A stretch of DNA of 64,000 nt, taken from assembly GCA_964511065.1 (NCBI GenBank), contig CAZEEG010000012.1:5408-69407 (forward strand), written 5' to 3'. This DNA comes from CALBRZ01 sp964511065 (GTDB lineage: Bacteria > Planctomycetota > Planctomycetia > Pirellulales > S012-138). The first letter of the stretch is position 1. The number at the start of each line of letters is the position of its first letter. The notes under the pieces are model-generated. The model did no database searches. It saw only the letters and a list, made by a program, of their open reading frames with translations, and was not told the DNA's origin. This document shows positions 1 through 8,577 of this stretch, one piece after another. The translations under genes were made by a program, and so were the position numbers.

Positions 1-1
1 A

Positions 2-1222
2 ATGTTGTCGTGTTCGGCCGATAAGGTCGGCAAGCGGGTCCGTTGTGTAACCTGTTCCGCGGCCCAGGTCGTTCCGGAGCCGGACCTGTCCCCAGCCGAT
101 TCGGACGATGCGTTCGATGGCTACGCGATTCGCGACGAAGAATTGCCGAGCCGGCCCACCTCGGCGTTGCCGTCGTGGCTGCAACCGGGCGAAGCCCCCG
201 AGTCGCCGCGGCCACAGAGACCAGCACCCGATGATCGAGGGAATGCCGATCGATCGCCGGGCGATGCCGCGGCCCGCGGCAAGGCCTCGGCCAAGCGCAC
301 CGCCAGCAGCACCCAAGATCGGCCCGGCGAGGCACCATCATCACAGGTCGATGGTTGGGGTGACTGGGGGCCGCCGGTTCCGCGCGAAGTCCGCTCGGGT
401 GAGCCTGCCCGCACGCGCGAGCCAGCGCGTACCGCTGGCGTCGCCGACGACGAGGCCGAGGAACCGCCTTATGGCGGCGAGCAATTGGACCTGGTTCACG
501 GCGTGTGGACGATGCCCTGGCAGGGGGATGCGGCGCTGCGCTGGTTCATGTTTGCCGCCGGCCTGTTTGTGACCTCGTGGTTGGCCCTGGGGGTCATGAG
601 CATGGTGACCAGCGACGATATGCTCACCATGGTGGGCGGCATTGCGTTCATCATGCCGCTGATCTGGTTTGGGGTGTGGACACTGTCTTACGGCGCGGCG
701 TGTTTTCTCGGCATCCTGGTCGATACTGCAAACGGTGCCCGCCGGGTAACCACCTGGCCCGAGGGCGACTGGCGCGAGTGGGTGTTCATGCTGTTCCAGA
801 TGGGCATCCCCATGACGATCAGCCTGATCGCCGGCCTGGGGCTGGGCGAGGGCGCCGAAGCGCTGGGGATGTCCGCGGCTCCGATCAGTACCACCGTCAC
901 CGTGCTGTTGTTCCCGATCCTGCTGCTTTCCAGCCTGACGGAGAACAGCGTGATTCATCTGGTGTCGCGGGCGATCTGGGGAAGCCTTTTCCGCCTGCCG
1001 GCCGCGTGGCTGCTGACCTACCTGGCGATGGCGGTGCTGGTACTGCCATCATTTGGGCTCTACCAGGTCTTGGGCACGATGCGCGTGCCGTTTCTGATTG
1101 CCAATGCGGTGTGGATGGGGGCGGCCTGGTTCATTCTCGCCCGGGTGCTGGGGCGGTTGCTGTGCCGCATTCGCTACGTCTACGACGACCTGCTGGAAGA
1201 CGAAGAAGACAACCAGGCGTAA
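2..1222 (+). CDS. Zinc-ribbon multi-pass membrane protein (5' end outside window)
   Basis: This gene runs in from the left edge and only its last 406 codons are visible. The first residues look like the second half of a zinc ribbon (GKRVRCVTC followed by VVPEP), so the first CxxC pair and the true start should lie upstream. A long polar, Pro/Arg-rich linker follows (about residues 25-170). The C-terminal half is hydrophobic, with about six membrane segments between roughly residues 178 and 390, and the protein ends in an acidic tail. A zinc ribbon, disordered linker and membrane core is a recurrent planctomycete layout. No specific family was recognised and no function is proposed. The frame is open and codon usage matches the neighbours, so it is a real gene. 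Confidence 0.75.
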   Translation: MLSCSADKVGKRVRCVTCSAAQVVPEPDLSPADSDDAFDGYAIRDEELPSRPTSALPSWLQPGEAPESPRPQRPAPDDRGNADRSPGDAAARGKASAKRTASSTQDRPGEAPSSQVDGWGDWGPPVPREVRSGEPARTREPARTAGVADDEAEEPPYGGEQLDLVHGVWTMPWQGDAALRWFMFAAGLFVTSWLALGVMSMVTSDDMLTMVGGIAFIMPLIWFGVWTLSYGAACFLGILVDTANGARRVTTWPEGDWREWVFMLFQMGIPMTISLIAGLGLGEGAEALGMSAAPISTTVTVLLFPILLLSSLTENSVIHLVSRAIWGSLFRLPAAWLLTYLAMAVLVLPSFGLYQVLGTMRVPFLIANAVWMGAAWFILARVLGRLLCRIRYVYDDLLEDEEDNQA

Positions 1223-1495
1223 CCACCGCTGCGGGGACATCAATAAGCTATGCGGCAACGACGGCGGCACCGCAAACGAGCGCCCCCCGAGTCAACTTGC
1301 CGCATCGTCAATATGGCGCTCGATCAACTGGCCATATAGCCAAATTGCGTGAATTGGTTTGACTTCGGCCCCACTGGCCGTTTCATTACACGCATCCAAG
1401 TCGATGGATGTACTGGCCCGTCCCCACGTCTTTGAGGCAGGCCAGTCGGCAGTGCATGACGCTAGACCCACGTCCTTTCGTCCGGAGGTCCGAGT

Positions 1496-1864
1496 ATGAG
1501 AAAGCTTGCGCTGTTCACGCTCCCGCTGGCTCTGTTGGCCGCCTGGGTGTTGGTTACCAGCCAGCAATCCGCCGAGGCGCGGCCCCAGTACAAGATGGCT
1601 TGGGATAAGACGTATCTGAAAGAAGGCTCGCCCATCTACGCGGCCCTGTCCGGCAAGAGCAATTGCAACGTGTGCCACGAAGGCAAAGACCGCAAGAACC
1701 GTAACGAGTACGGCCTGGCCGTGGCCAAGAGCATCGGCGAAAAGAACTGCAAAGATACCGACACCATCGCCAACGGGCTGAAGAAAGCCGCCGAAGCCAA
1801 GTCGGAAGGCGGACTCACCTTTGGCGAACTGATCGAGCAAGGAAAGCTGAAGCCCACACCGTGA
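1496..1864 (+). CDS. Small secreted CxxCH (cytochrome c-like) protein
   Basis: This is a 122-residue protein with a typical Sec signal peptide (hydrophobic core about residues 5-20, likely cleavage after SAEA near residue 28). The mature part has one CNVCH motif (Cys57, Cys60, His61), the binding site for covalent heme c, so it is probably a periplasmic mono-heme protein. There is no obvious distal Met ligand in a classical class I position and the protein is shorter and more lysine-rich than ordinary cytochrome c, so the fold is uncertain. A strong GGAGG Shine-Dalgarno sequence (1484-1488) sits 7 bases before the ATG and supports the start. A terminator-like hairpin follows 35 bases after the stop, so it is probably a single-gene transcript. 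Confidence 0.75.
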   Translation: MRKLALFTLPLALLAAWVLVTSQQSAEARPQYKMAWDKTYLKEGSPIYAALSGKSNCNVCHEGKDRKNRNEYGLAVAKSIGEKNCKDTDTIANGLKKAAEAKSEGGLTFGELIEQGKLKPTP

Positions 1865-1898
1865 TTGGCGGGGCAGCACACGGCAACATTTAAATCTC

Positions 1899-1938
1899 CG
1901 GGGGCTTGCAAACCCTTGGTTGCGGTTTCAAGCCCCCG
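1899..1938 (+). terminator. Rho-independent-type hairpin after the CxxCH gene
   Basis: The arms at 1899-1914 and 1924-1938 are complementary over about 15 bases, with one bulged C in the left arm and a 9-base loop. A T-rich run (GTTTGCTTTG) follows. Position just after the stop at 1864 fits termination of that gene. The next gene converges on it from the other strand, so the hairpin may serve both. Confidence 0.6.
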
Positions 1939-2074
1939 CTGTTTGCTTTGCCGGCCAGCTCGGGTGGGGCACTAGCACGCTGAGACGCTGGCACGCTCGC
2001 AACGCCAGACGCACCGGGCAAGAGACATGATTGAGCCTGCCATGGCTTAGCCGGCATTATTTAGTCGGCACCGT

Positions 2075-3016
2075 TTAGCCTGCATTGCCGGCCTGGCGCA
2101 GCGTGCGGATGATGTTATCCATCACGGCGGCGGCGTGGACCTGCATGGCAACTTCCATGTTCATCCGCCACTGGCGATGGGCGCGGCGGTCGAAGACCGT
2201 CGCCCCGCGCGTCAGCTCGCCGGCCACTTCGACATCGGCCGCCATTTCTTCCATCTGGAACAGTTCAGGGTTGGTCAGCGCCGTGAGCGCTACGGCATCG
2301 TGCAGGTGGATGCCTTCCACCCCAAGCCGCTCCCGATAGCTCCGGAAGGCAAACGGCAGAATCTTGTGGAGCACCCGCCCTGCGCGTGTATGTTCGGCCG
2401 GCAGTTCGTTAAGCAGGTCAAACGCCATCACGATCTGGCTGGTCACGTCGAGCGGGATCAGCGTCTTGGTGGTAGGCGAACGGAAGACCTCTCGGGCGGC
2501 CTCGGGATCGCAATAGATGTTGAATTGAGCGGCCGGGGTGATGTCGCCCGGCACCCGGACGGCCCCGCCCATGATAATCAACCGCCCCAGTTGCGAGGCG
2601 AGCATGGGATCGCGGCGGAAGGTGGCCGCGATGTTGGTGAGCGGCCCCAGAGCCACCAGCGTGATCTCATCGGGTGCGGCCCGGATTTCGTCGGCAATCA
2701 CCTTGTCGGCCAAGTGCTGATGGTGCAATTCCACCATCTCGAAGTTGGAGTTCGCCAGCCCATCCGCGCCGTAAAGATGGCGATTATCGGTCGGCAAACC
2801 GTGCTCCGGCTCAATGGCCGCACCGATCCGCGGCCATCGCGGAGGGTCAAGCTGCTCGATCAGCGCATGGACGTTGCGGGTGGCTTGTTCGGGTGAGACG
2901 TTGCCGCCCACGGCCGTTACGGCCACCACTTGCAACCGTGGATCGAACAGCGCCGAACAAAGCGCAACGGCGTCGTCAATCCCTGGATCGACGTCGAGAA
3001 TAACCTTCCTGGCCAT
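2075..3016 (-). CDS. Inosine/uridine-preferring nucleoside hydrolase family protein
   Basis: This 313-residue protein has the length of the nucleoside N-ribohydrolase family, which cleaves ribonucleosides to base and ribose in purine and pyrimidine salvage. The N-terminal signature LDVDPGIDDAVA (Asp10, Asp14, Asp15) is the calcium- and ribose-binding motif that defines the family. Further conserved pieces are ALGPLTNIA near residue 125, IMGGAVRVPGD near 150, and NIYCDPEAA near 166. A C-terminal acidic HLHDAVALTAL stretch supplies the usual late catalytic Asp. The ATG at 3016 has GGGGAG about 9 bases upstream. Substrate preference (inosine/uridine, pyrimidine or adenosine) cannot be read from the sequence. 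It has no same-strand partner close by. Confidence 0.9.
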   Translation of the reverse strand: MARKVILDVDPGIDDAVALCSALFDPRLQVVAVTAVGGNVSPEQATRNVHALIEQLDPPRWPRIGAAIEPEHGLPTDNRHLYGADGLANSNFEMVELHHQHLADKVIADEIRAAPDEITLVALGPLTNIAATFRRDPMLASQLGRLIIMGGAVRVPGDITPAAQFNIYCDPEAAREVFRSPTTKTLIPLDVTSQIVMAFDLLNELPAEHTRAGRVLHKILPFAFRSYRERLGVEGIHLHDAVALTALTNPELFQMEEMAADVEVAGELTRGATVFDRRAHRQWRMNMEVAMQVHAAAVMDNIIRTLRQAGNAG

Positions 3017-3561
3017 GCCGGATTTCTCCCCAGCGCGGAGCCGAAACGATTGCCATCTTCCCCGCCCGGGCAGGACGCGTATCGGTCACGGATTGTAGGA
3101 CTTGCGCTGCCTAAGGGCAAGGTGGCCCGCCAAGTGTCCCCCCCGGCCAAGACACCTCCAGTTGCCGCGCACCGGGAGCAGTGGCCCATCCCGGCCGATC
3201 TGCCAGCGCCGCCAGGCCACCGTTGACGCGCGGGCCGGGAATCCAAGAATGCCAAAGGAACCTTTGGTGCGCCTTTCCCTGCACCGCGTGGTGCAGGCTG
3301 GCGCAGGCAAGTTGTGGGGGGAGGCAGGTTCTGGGCAAGGCACAGCGAACAGGCACCGGGCGCCGGCACGGCTGGTGTTCAAGCGCTCTGGTGTTCAAGC
3401 GCGTCGTTCGGCCACTTGCCATATTCCAACCGAATCGCGTGCCAACCGAACCGTGTTCCAGCCGACTTGTGGCGTCTTGGCCGATTGACCTGAAACAACG
3501 CGGCCATTCGCTCCGCACGAACCGATAGCATACTGAGGCGAATGCCGCGCTAGGATCCAGA
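3017..3561. other. Intergenic stretch between divergent genes
   Basis: No convincing gene is visible in these 545 bases. They separate the divergent nucleoside hydrolase and hemW and so should hold both promoters, but no clear -35/-10 pair could be picked out. A short tandem repeat lies at 3372-3402 (listed separately). Confidence 0.5.
3372..3402. repeat. 15-bp direct repeat, two adjacent copies
   Basis: CTGGTGTTCAAGCGC occurs at 3372-3386 and again at 3388-3402 with one base between, i.e. a 16-base period. Looser repeats of a CCAACCGAA word follow about 30 bases later. No function is evident. Confidence 0.6.
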
Positions 3562-4758
3562 ATGTCCCCGGCCCCTTCTCAACCTGTGCTGCCAGTCCGC
3601 AGCGGCAACTCTGCCGCGCCCGATGCGGCTGCGCCCAGGGCGGCCTATATTCATGTGCCGTTTTGCCGGCACCGCTGCGGTTATTGCAATTTCACCGTCG
3701 TGGCTGGGCGGATGGACCTGGTGCCGCGGTTCCTTGAAGCGCTGGAGCGCGAACTCACCTGGCTGGGCACACCCCGGGAGGTTGATACGCTGTTCATCGG
3801 CGGCGGGACCCCCACGCTGTTGGAACCTGTCGACCTCCAACGCCTGCTGGAGATCGTCGCTCGGTGGCATCCGCTCGCCTCCGGGGGTGAATACTCCATC
3901 GAGGCCAATCCCGAGTGGTTCGACCAGGCAACAGCGGCGGTACTTGCCGCCGCGGGCGTCAACCGCATCAGCTTGGGGGCGCAATCCTTCGCCGCCGAAA
4001 AACTGCGGCAACTTGAGCGGGCGCACACGGCGGCGGACATCGAACGCAGCGTGCAGCTTGCCCGGCGGGCCGGAGCCAGTGTCTCGCTGGACTTGATCTT
4101 TGCCGCTCCCGGGGAGTCGCTGGAAGGATGGAGCAACGATCTGCGCGCCGCCCTGGCATTGCAGCCCGACCACATTTCCACCTACGGCCTCACGTTTGAG
4201 CGGGGAACCACGTTCTGGTCGCGGCTTACGCGGGGCCAGTTGATCCAGGCCGATGAAGAACTCGAAAGGGCCATGTACGCCCTGGGGATCGAGCACCTCA
4301 CGGCGGCCGGTTTTGAACATTACGAAGTATCCAACTTTGCCCGGCGGGGGCACCAGTGCCGACATAATCACACCTACTGGGACGCGGCGCCCTACTATGC
4401 CGCCGGTCCCGGCGCCGCCCGCTATGTGGATGGCTGCCGCCAGGTCAATCATCGCAGCACCACCACCTGGATGAAACGCGTGCTGGCAGGGCAATCGCCC
4501 ATCGCAGAATCGGAGTCGTTGTCCCCGGAAGACCGGGCCCGGGAAGCCCTGGTGCTGGGCCTGCGCCGTATGCAGGGCGTGGCCGTGGAGGCGTTTGCGG
4601 CTCGATTTGGGTTTGCCGTGCAAGACCTGTTTGGCCGAACAACACTAGAGAGGCTATTCCACGACGGCCTGCTCCGCTGCGACCAAGGGCATCTTCAGTT
4701 GACCCGCACCGGGTTGTTTGTCAGCGACAGCATCTGGCCGCTGGTCCTGCGGTGCTAA
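3562..4758 (+). CDS. hemW: Radical SAM heme chaperone HemW-like protein
   Basis: This is a 398-residue radical SAM protein of the HemW/coproporphyrinogen-dehydrogenase-like family. HemW binds a 4Fe-4S cluster, SAM and heme, and delivers heme to client proteins in the cytoplasm. The cluster motif is CRHRCGYCNF (Cys35, Cys39, Cys42). The residue after CxxxCxYCx is Phe where true HemN oxidases carry a fourth Cys, which favours HemW. The SAM-binding GGGTP motif follows near residue 76, and a HemN C-terminal domain with winged-helix features ends the protein. The first about 27 residues are a low-complexity extension. AGGA (3552-3555) lies 6 bases before the ATG. Convergent with the DUF308 gene downstream. 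Confidence 0.9.
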   Translation: MSPAPSQPVLPVRSGNSAAPDAAAPRAAYIHVPFCRHRCGYCNFTVVAGRMDLVPRFLEALERELTWLGTPREVDTLFIGGGTPTLLEPVDLQRLLEIVARWHPLASGGEYSIEANPEWFDQATAAVLAAAGVNRISLGAQSFAAEKLRQLERAHTAADIERSVQLARRAGASVSLDLIFAAPGESLEGWSNDLRAALALQPDHISTYGLTFERGTTFWSRLTRGQLIQADEELERAMYALGIEHLTAAGFEHYEVSNFARRGHQCRHNHTYWDAAPYYAAGPGAARYVDGCRQVNHRSTTTWMKRVLAGQSPIAESESLSPEDRAREALVLGLRRMQGVAVEAFAARFGFAVQDLFGRTTLERLFHDGLLRCDQGHLQLTRTGLFVSDSIWPLVLRC

Positions 4759-4966
4759 GGCGGCAAGCAGCGGGAAATCGGCCGCTGCGAATGCACGCAC
4801 CGGCAGAATGTGCCGCATCGCGCTTGGCGCACATCGGCCCGAATACGTGTCGGACGGATTGACGGGCCGCGCCACACGTCTCCTGCTCTTCTGCACCATC
4901 GGCGGCGTTTCAGCCAGCCCGGCATGGAACGAAGCGGGCGCGGCTGCGCACGTATCGGAGAGGGGG

Positions 4967-5506
4967 TCAAAAAGCGTTGCGGCGGAGTCGCCAACCCGTG
5001 GCGATGGTCATAACGCCGTTGACCAGGAGCATGGCCCCGAAGAACAGGGCGAACATCAGCAGTGCGATCTCGGTGAACACCATCACCAGGATGCCCAACA
5101 CGATGGCGATGAATCCGGACGCCTTAATGGCCGTGCCCCGCGGTCCTCGCCCGACGGCAAAGCCAAGGAGCAATTGCCCTACGCCCATCACGAGCAGGAA
5201 CACACCCAGGATGGTGACCATCAGGCTGGGCACCAGCAGCGGAAAGAACACCAGCAGCAGGCCCAGCAGCAGCACCAGGATCGGCCCGGCCATGCCGAAG
5301 GGATCTTCAGGATCTTCACTGCGCTTGCGGCCTTGGATCGCCCGAAACAACCCCATTGTGCCGGCCACCAGCAGGATGATGCCGACCACCATGGCAAACG
5401 CTTTCATGATTTCCAGTGGCAACAGGGCCAGCATGATTCCGGCCAGGACCATGACGGTCCCTTCCAGGATCATCGACCATCCCAAGCGGCTGAGCGACTG
5501 ATTCAT
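4967..5506 (-). CDS. DUF308/HdeD-like membrane protein
   Basis: This is a 179-residue integral membrane protein of the HdeD/DUF308 type. Six hydrophobic segments are visible, grouped as pairs (GTVMVLAGIMLALLP, AFAMVVGIILLVAGTMG, ILVLLLGLLLVFFP, VTILGVFLLVMGVGQLL and two near the C-terminus), with a short acidic loop after the second. The repeated helix pairs and short loops fit this family, whose biochemical role is unknown beyond acid-resistance links in enterobacteria. The open frame extends to 5659, but the extra 51 residues are Pro/Arg-rich and unlike the family, so the ATG at 5506 (MNQSLSRLG) is preferred. No good Shine-Dalgarno sequence is visible. Confidence 0.8.
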   Translation of the reverse strand: MNQSLSRLGWSMILEGTVMVLAGIMLALLPLEIMKAFAMVVGIILLVAGTMGLFRAIQGRKRSEDPEDPFGMAGPILVLLLGLLLVFFPLLVPSLMVTILGVFLLVMGVGQLLLGFAVGRGPRGTAIKASGFIAIVLGILVMVFTEIALLMFALFFGAMLLVNGVMTIATGWRLRRNAF

Positions 5507-5671
5507 CGGGTGCTTGTCTGGGGGGTTCGAGGTTGGAGCAAGGGTTGGTTTCGGGGGACGGACGTTGAAGCGGGGGGAAGCCCTGCCCCCCAAAGCGCAG
5601 CGAAACGGTGTGTACTTGTTGGTGGGGGCGCCGCTTTTCCGGCCCGCCGGTCCAGACAATCGGCAACCGGC

Positions 5672-7669
5672 TTAATCGTCCTCAGCGGCCGAGCCGTCCC
5701 TGGATTCCAGCTTACGATACAACGTTGCCCGACCGATGCCCAGTAGCCGTGCGGCCTCTGCGATGTTGCCGCCGCTTTGATGCAGGGCAGCATCCACCAG
5801 GCGGCGTTCCCAGGTGGACCATTGCAGGGTGTCGTAAGGAGTTTGGGCCGTTGCCCCGGAAGGGTCGAGGTGGGCCACGTCGACGGCATCGCCTCCGCAG
5901 CGCAGGGCTGCCACCCGCACTACCGATTGCAACTCGGCCACGTTGCCGGGCCAGTGACGCGCCAACAGCGCCGCCCTGGCTGCCGGGTTGAGGAACAGTC
6001 GCGGCCGCCCCAGTTCGTGCCGGAGCCTTTCCAGGCATTGGTCGAGCCACGGTTCCAGGTCTTCCGTGCGTTCGCGAAGCGGAGGAATCGTGATCCAGGC
6101 ATCTTCGAGCGCTGCGACCAGCTCGGGAATCAAGGGAAGCTCGTGCGATGCCGGCGCCTCCAAGCTGAGCGCCAACCAGAACCGGGCCGGTTCCGCGACG
6201 CCAGCGGTCGGTTCCACTGGCGCCAACGGTTGCTGCTCAATCGGCACGCTGGCCGGTGGCAATTCCTCGGCCCGATGCAGCACCTGCGCTAGCCGTTTCT
6301 GAGCACCAGGTGAAAGCCGCTGCAGGTGCGTGAGCCATAGCACCGCGCCGCTGCCGCGGCCGCGCTCGAGCAACCACCATAGTCGGCGCGAAAACAGCAG
6401 CGAAGGTGGGCTGCCCTCGCCCATCGCTGGCCCTGCGGCCGTGCCGAGTGCTCCTGGCGAAGGGATGTCAGCGTTCTGCTGAAGCGACAGCGAAGCAGCA
6501 GCCCCGCCAGCGGTCACGGCGGCGTGCGCGGCCGGGGCTGCCTCGTCGCGCAAGGCCGCGTTGAGCGCCTCGGCCGAAACCACCAGCAGCGGAACTCCGC
6601 TGGCGCGCCGGCCAGCGTGCAGCAGCTTCACCGCCGTTGGCAGTTCCAGCCCGGGTTCTCCGCGCAGCGCGACCACCGGTTGCATGGTGGCATCGGTCAA
6701 GTGGCTGCGCAACCGCTCCGAGGCGCGGCTGGTACCCGGCAACTGGTCGGGCCAGGCTGCCAGGGCGATGTCAGACGACTGCGAAGCCTGGAAAGCCAGG
6801 TTCTCGACATCCAGGCGGAGCGATTCGGAAACGAGCCTTGCCAGCGCGGCCATCAAGTCGAAATGACTCTGGCGAAACTGGCCAATCTCCACGCCCGCAT
6901 ACAGCACGCCGATGATCTCGCCATGCATGGCGATGGGAGCCCACAGGGCGTCGCTGCCTGCCGCCCGCCGCGGGGTCCGTGCGTCGGCCGGCGATTGGCG
7001 CGAGGCCCACACCACGCGGCCATCGCTGAGCAGCAGGTACTTCAGCGAGGTGCTGAGTTCGGGCAGCGATTGTCGGAGCGGGTCGAGGCGGCGCGGGATC
7101 AGTTGGAAGTTTTCGCCCACTTCGACCCAGGCCGCGCGTGCCGCCCCCAATCTGGCCCTGATGAATTCCAAGACGAGATGTTCCCAGTCGGGAACTTCGT
7201 TGCCGATCCTGGGCAGGATGTGCGAGGCCAGCCGGTTCAGCTCCTTGTAGTCCAGGGCCGCCATCGAGAGGCTCGACAGCGACGCCTGCAAGGTCTGTTC
7301 GTCCTCGCGATCCAGGTCCAGCACCGGCGTGGTGCTGCGGCCTAACTCCAGTTTTTCAACCGTTGTGGGGGGTTGATCGCTTTGATGGAACGCGAATTCG
7401 AGCTTGCCCATCCGGATCACTTCGCCGTCGCGGAGCGTGTGCTCGGTGATGCGTTGATCGGCGACGAAGGTCCCGTTGCGGCTGAGATCGCGAATATGCC
7501 AGTGCCCGCTGTCGAACCAGATTTCGGCGTGGTGCCGCGAGCAGAGCGGGTCCTCCAACTGGATGGCGCAGTCGGTCTGTCGCCCGAGTCGAAAACGGCC
7601 CGCTGTTTCGTGGAGCAGCACGCTGGCTCCAACCTTCGGACCCGAAATCATCGTTAGGTAGGTATACAC
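5672..7669 (-). CDS. FHA-GAF regulator with degenerate sigma54-activator domain and Fis-type HTH
   Basis: This is a 665-residue multidomain protein. Residues about 1-95 form an FHA phosphothreonine-binding domain (FRLGRQTDCAIQL, CSRHHAEI, LSRNGTFV). Residues about 145-295 look like a GAF sensor (PIAMHGEIIGVLYAGVE). Residues about 320-590 follow the layout of a sigma54-dependent AAA+ activator and keep PPLRERTEDLEPW and HWPGNVAELQSVV. However, Walker A is replaced by RGEPGLELPTA, the Walker B Asp-Glu by VLWLTHLQ, and no GAFTGA loop is seen. The C-terminus is a Fis-type helix-turn-helix (GGNIAEAARLLGIGRATLYRKL). It should bind DNA but is unlikely to hydrolyse ATP or remodel sigma54. The partner kinase for the FHA domain is not identifiable here. 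Confidence 0.85.
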   Translation of the reverse strand: MYTYLTMISGPKVGASVLLHETAGRFRLGRQTDCAIQLEDPLCSRHHAEIWFDSGHWHIRDLSRNGTFVADQRITEHTLRDGEVIRMGKLEFAFHQSDQPPTTVEKLELGRSTTPVLDLDREDEQTLQASLSSLSMAALDYKELNRLASHILPRIGNEVPDWEHLVLEFIRARLGAARAAWVEVGENFQLIPRRLDPLRQSLPELSTSLKYLLLSDGRVVWASRQSPADARTPRRAAGSDALWAPIAMHGEIIGVLYAGVEIGQFRQSHFDLMAALARLVSESLRLDVENLAFQASQSSDIALAAWPDQLPGTSRASERLRSHLTDATMQPVVALRGEPGLELPTAVKLLHAGRRASGVPLLVVSAEALNAALRDEAAPAAHAAVTAGGAAASLSLQQNADIPSPGALGTAAGPAMGEGSPPSLLFSRRLWWLLERGRGSGAVLWLTHLQRLSPGAQKRLAQVLHRAEELPPASVPIEQQPLAPVEPTAGVAEPARFWLALSLEAPASHELPLIPELVAALEDAWITIPPLRERTEDLEPWLDQCLERLRHELGRPRLFLNPAARAALLARHWPGNVAELQSVVRVAALRCGGDAVDVAHLDPSGATAQTPYDTLQWSTWERRLVDAALHQSGGNIAEAARLLGIGRATLYRKLESRDGSAAEDD

Positions 7670-8577
7670 CGTACCTCCCGCAATTCCGCAATGGGATCAA
7701 TATGGCGGCGTACAAGCCCAGCGACGGGGCGCTACCAAATGTGGTGCGCGGCCGTTGAGCATGATAGGCGCCGCGACGGATGCGGCCAGCGTCCGGCCAA
7801 CGGTTTACACTGCGGATCGGCAGCCATGCCTCGCATGGGTTGCCATCATGAGATCGCCCCCCATGCCAACCGATCCAGCCCCAGGGTGCTGCATCGACTG
7901 CCGGCACCTGGGATGCGAAGGTCAGCCAATCATGAATCACAACTTTTGTTACATAGATGCATTCTAGCGGATGATTCGGCCTGACGCGGATTGGCGGTGA
8001 CTCGGAAGATGCGATTTTGAGTGCTTGCACGCGTCAAAGCTGTTGTTCGGCATGGCGTCAAGACGTTTTATTGCCGCCTGCGCAGCTCAGGTCAGCTTCA
8101 TTTCACGCTGGCTCACCTAAATGCCGTGAATGGTGCTGAAAATCGGAAGATGCTTGGCACCGATCCTTCGGAAACCGGACATTGGCGGCGCAACCATCAA
8201 TAACTGCTACGATTGCGCCAACTCCTACAAGCTGATCGGCGATTCGACTTCCCCCTCGACGAGACACATTGCAGCAAGGCACGCTACCCCTCCAGGGGGG
8301 CGCCCCTCCCTATGGCATGATCGAGCGGAACCACCCCGCCACCCAGAAGGCCCCTACGGCGCACATCGCGGGCGCGGCAACTTCGCCAGCACGTAACCGT
8401 TTGGGACGCCCGTTACGCTGCCCCCCTATCCATGTATCCATGCAGAAAGCCCTGTAACGCGACGGCCTATATGGCGATTGGCCGATAGGACAGCGGCTTC
8501 GGTAACAGCGGCTTGGATGGCGATGGCCTGCGTAGTTGCGGCCGGTTAGCGACCATCTGTGTTGGGTCTTAAGACGA
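7670..8577. other. Long intergenic stretch
   Basis: About 900 bases carry no ORF that could be supported in any frame. A short Cys-rich frame at 7755-7967 was considered and not accepted. The base composition looks less GC-rich and less codon-structured than the flanking genes. No tRNA, transposase remnant or obvious repeat was recognised. Confidence 0.45.

Noticed and set aside
7755..7967. Short Cys-rich frame in the long gap after the FHA regulator
   Set aside because: Five Cys residues near the end caught the eye, but there is no ribosome site, no family resemblance and the composition looks like chance.
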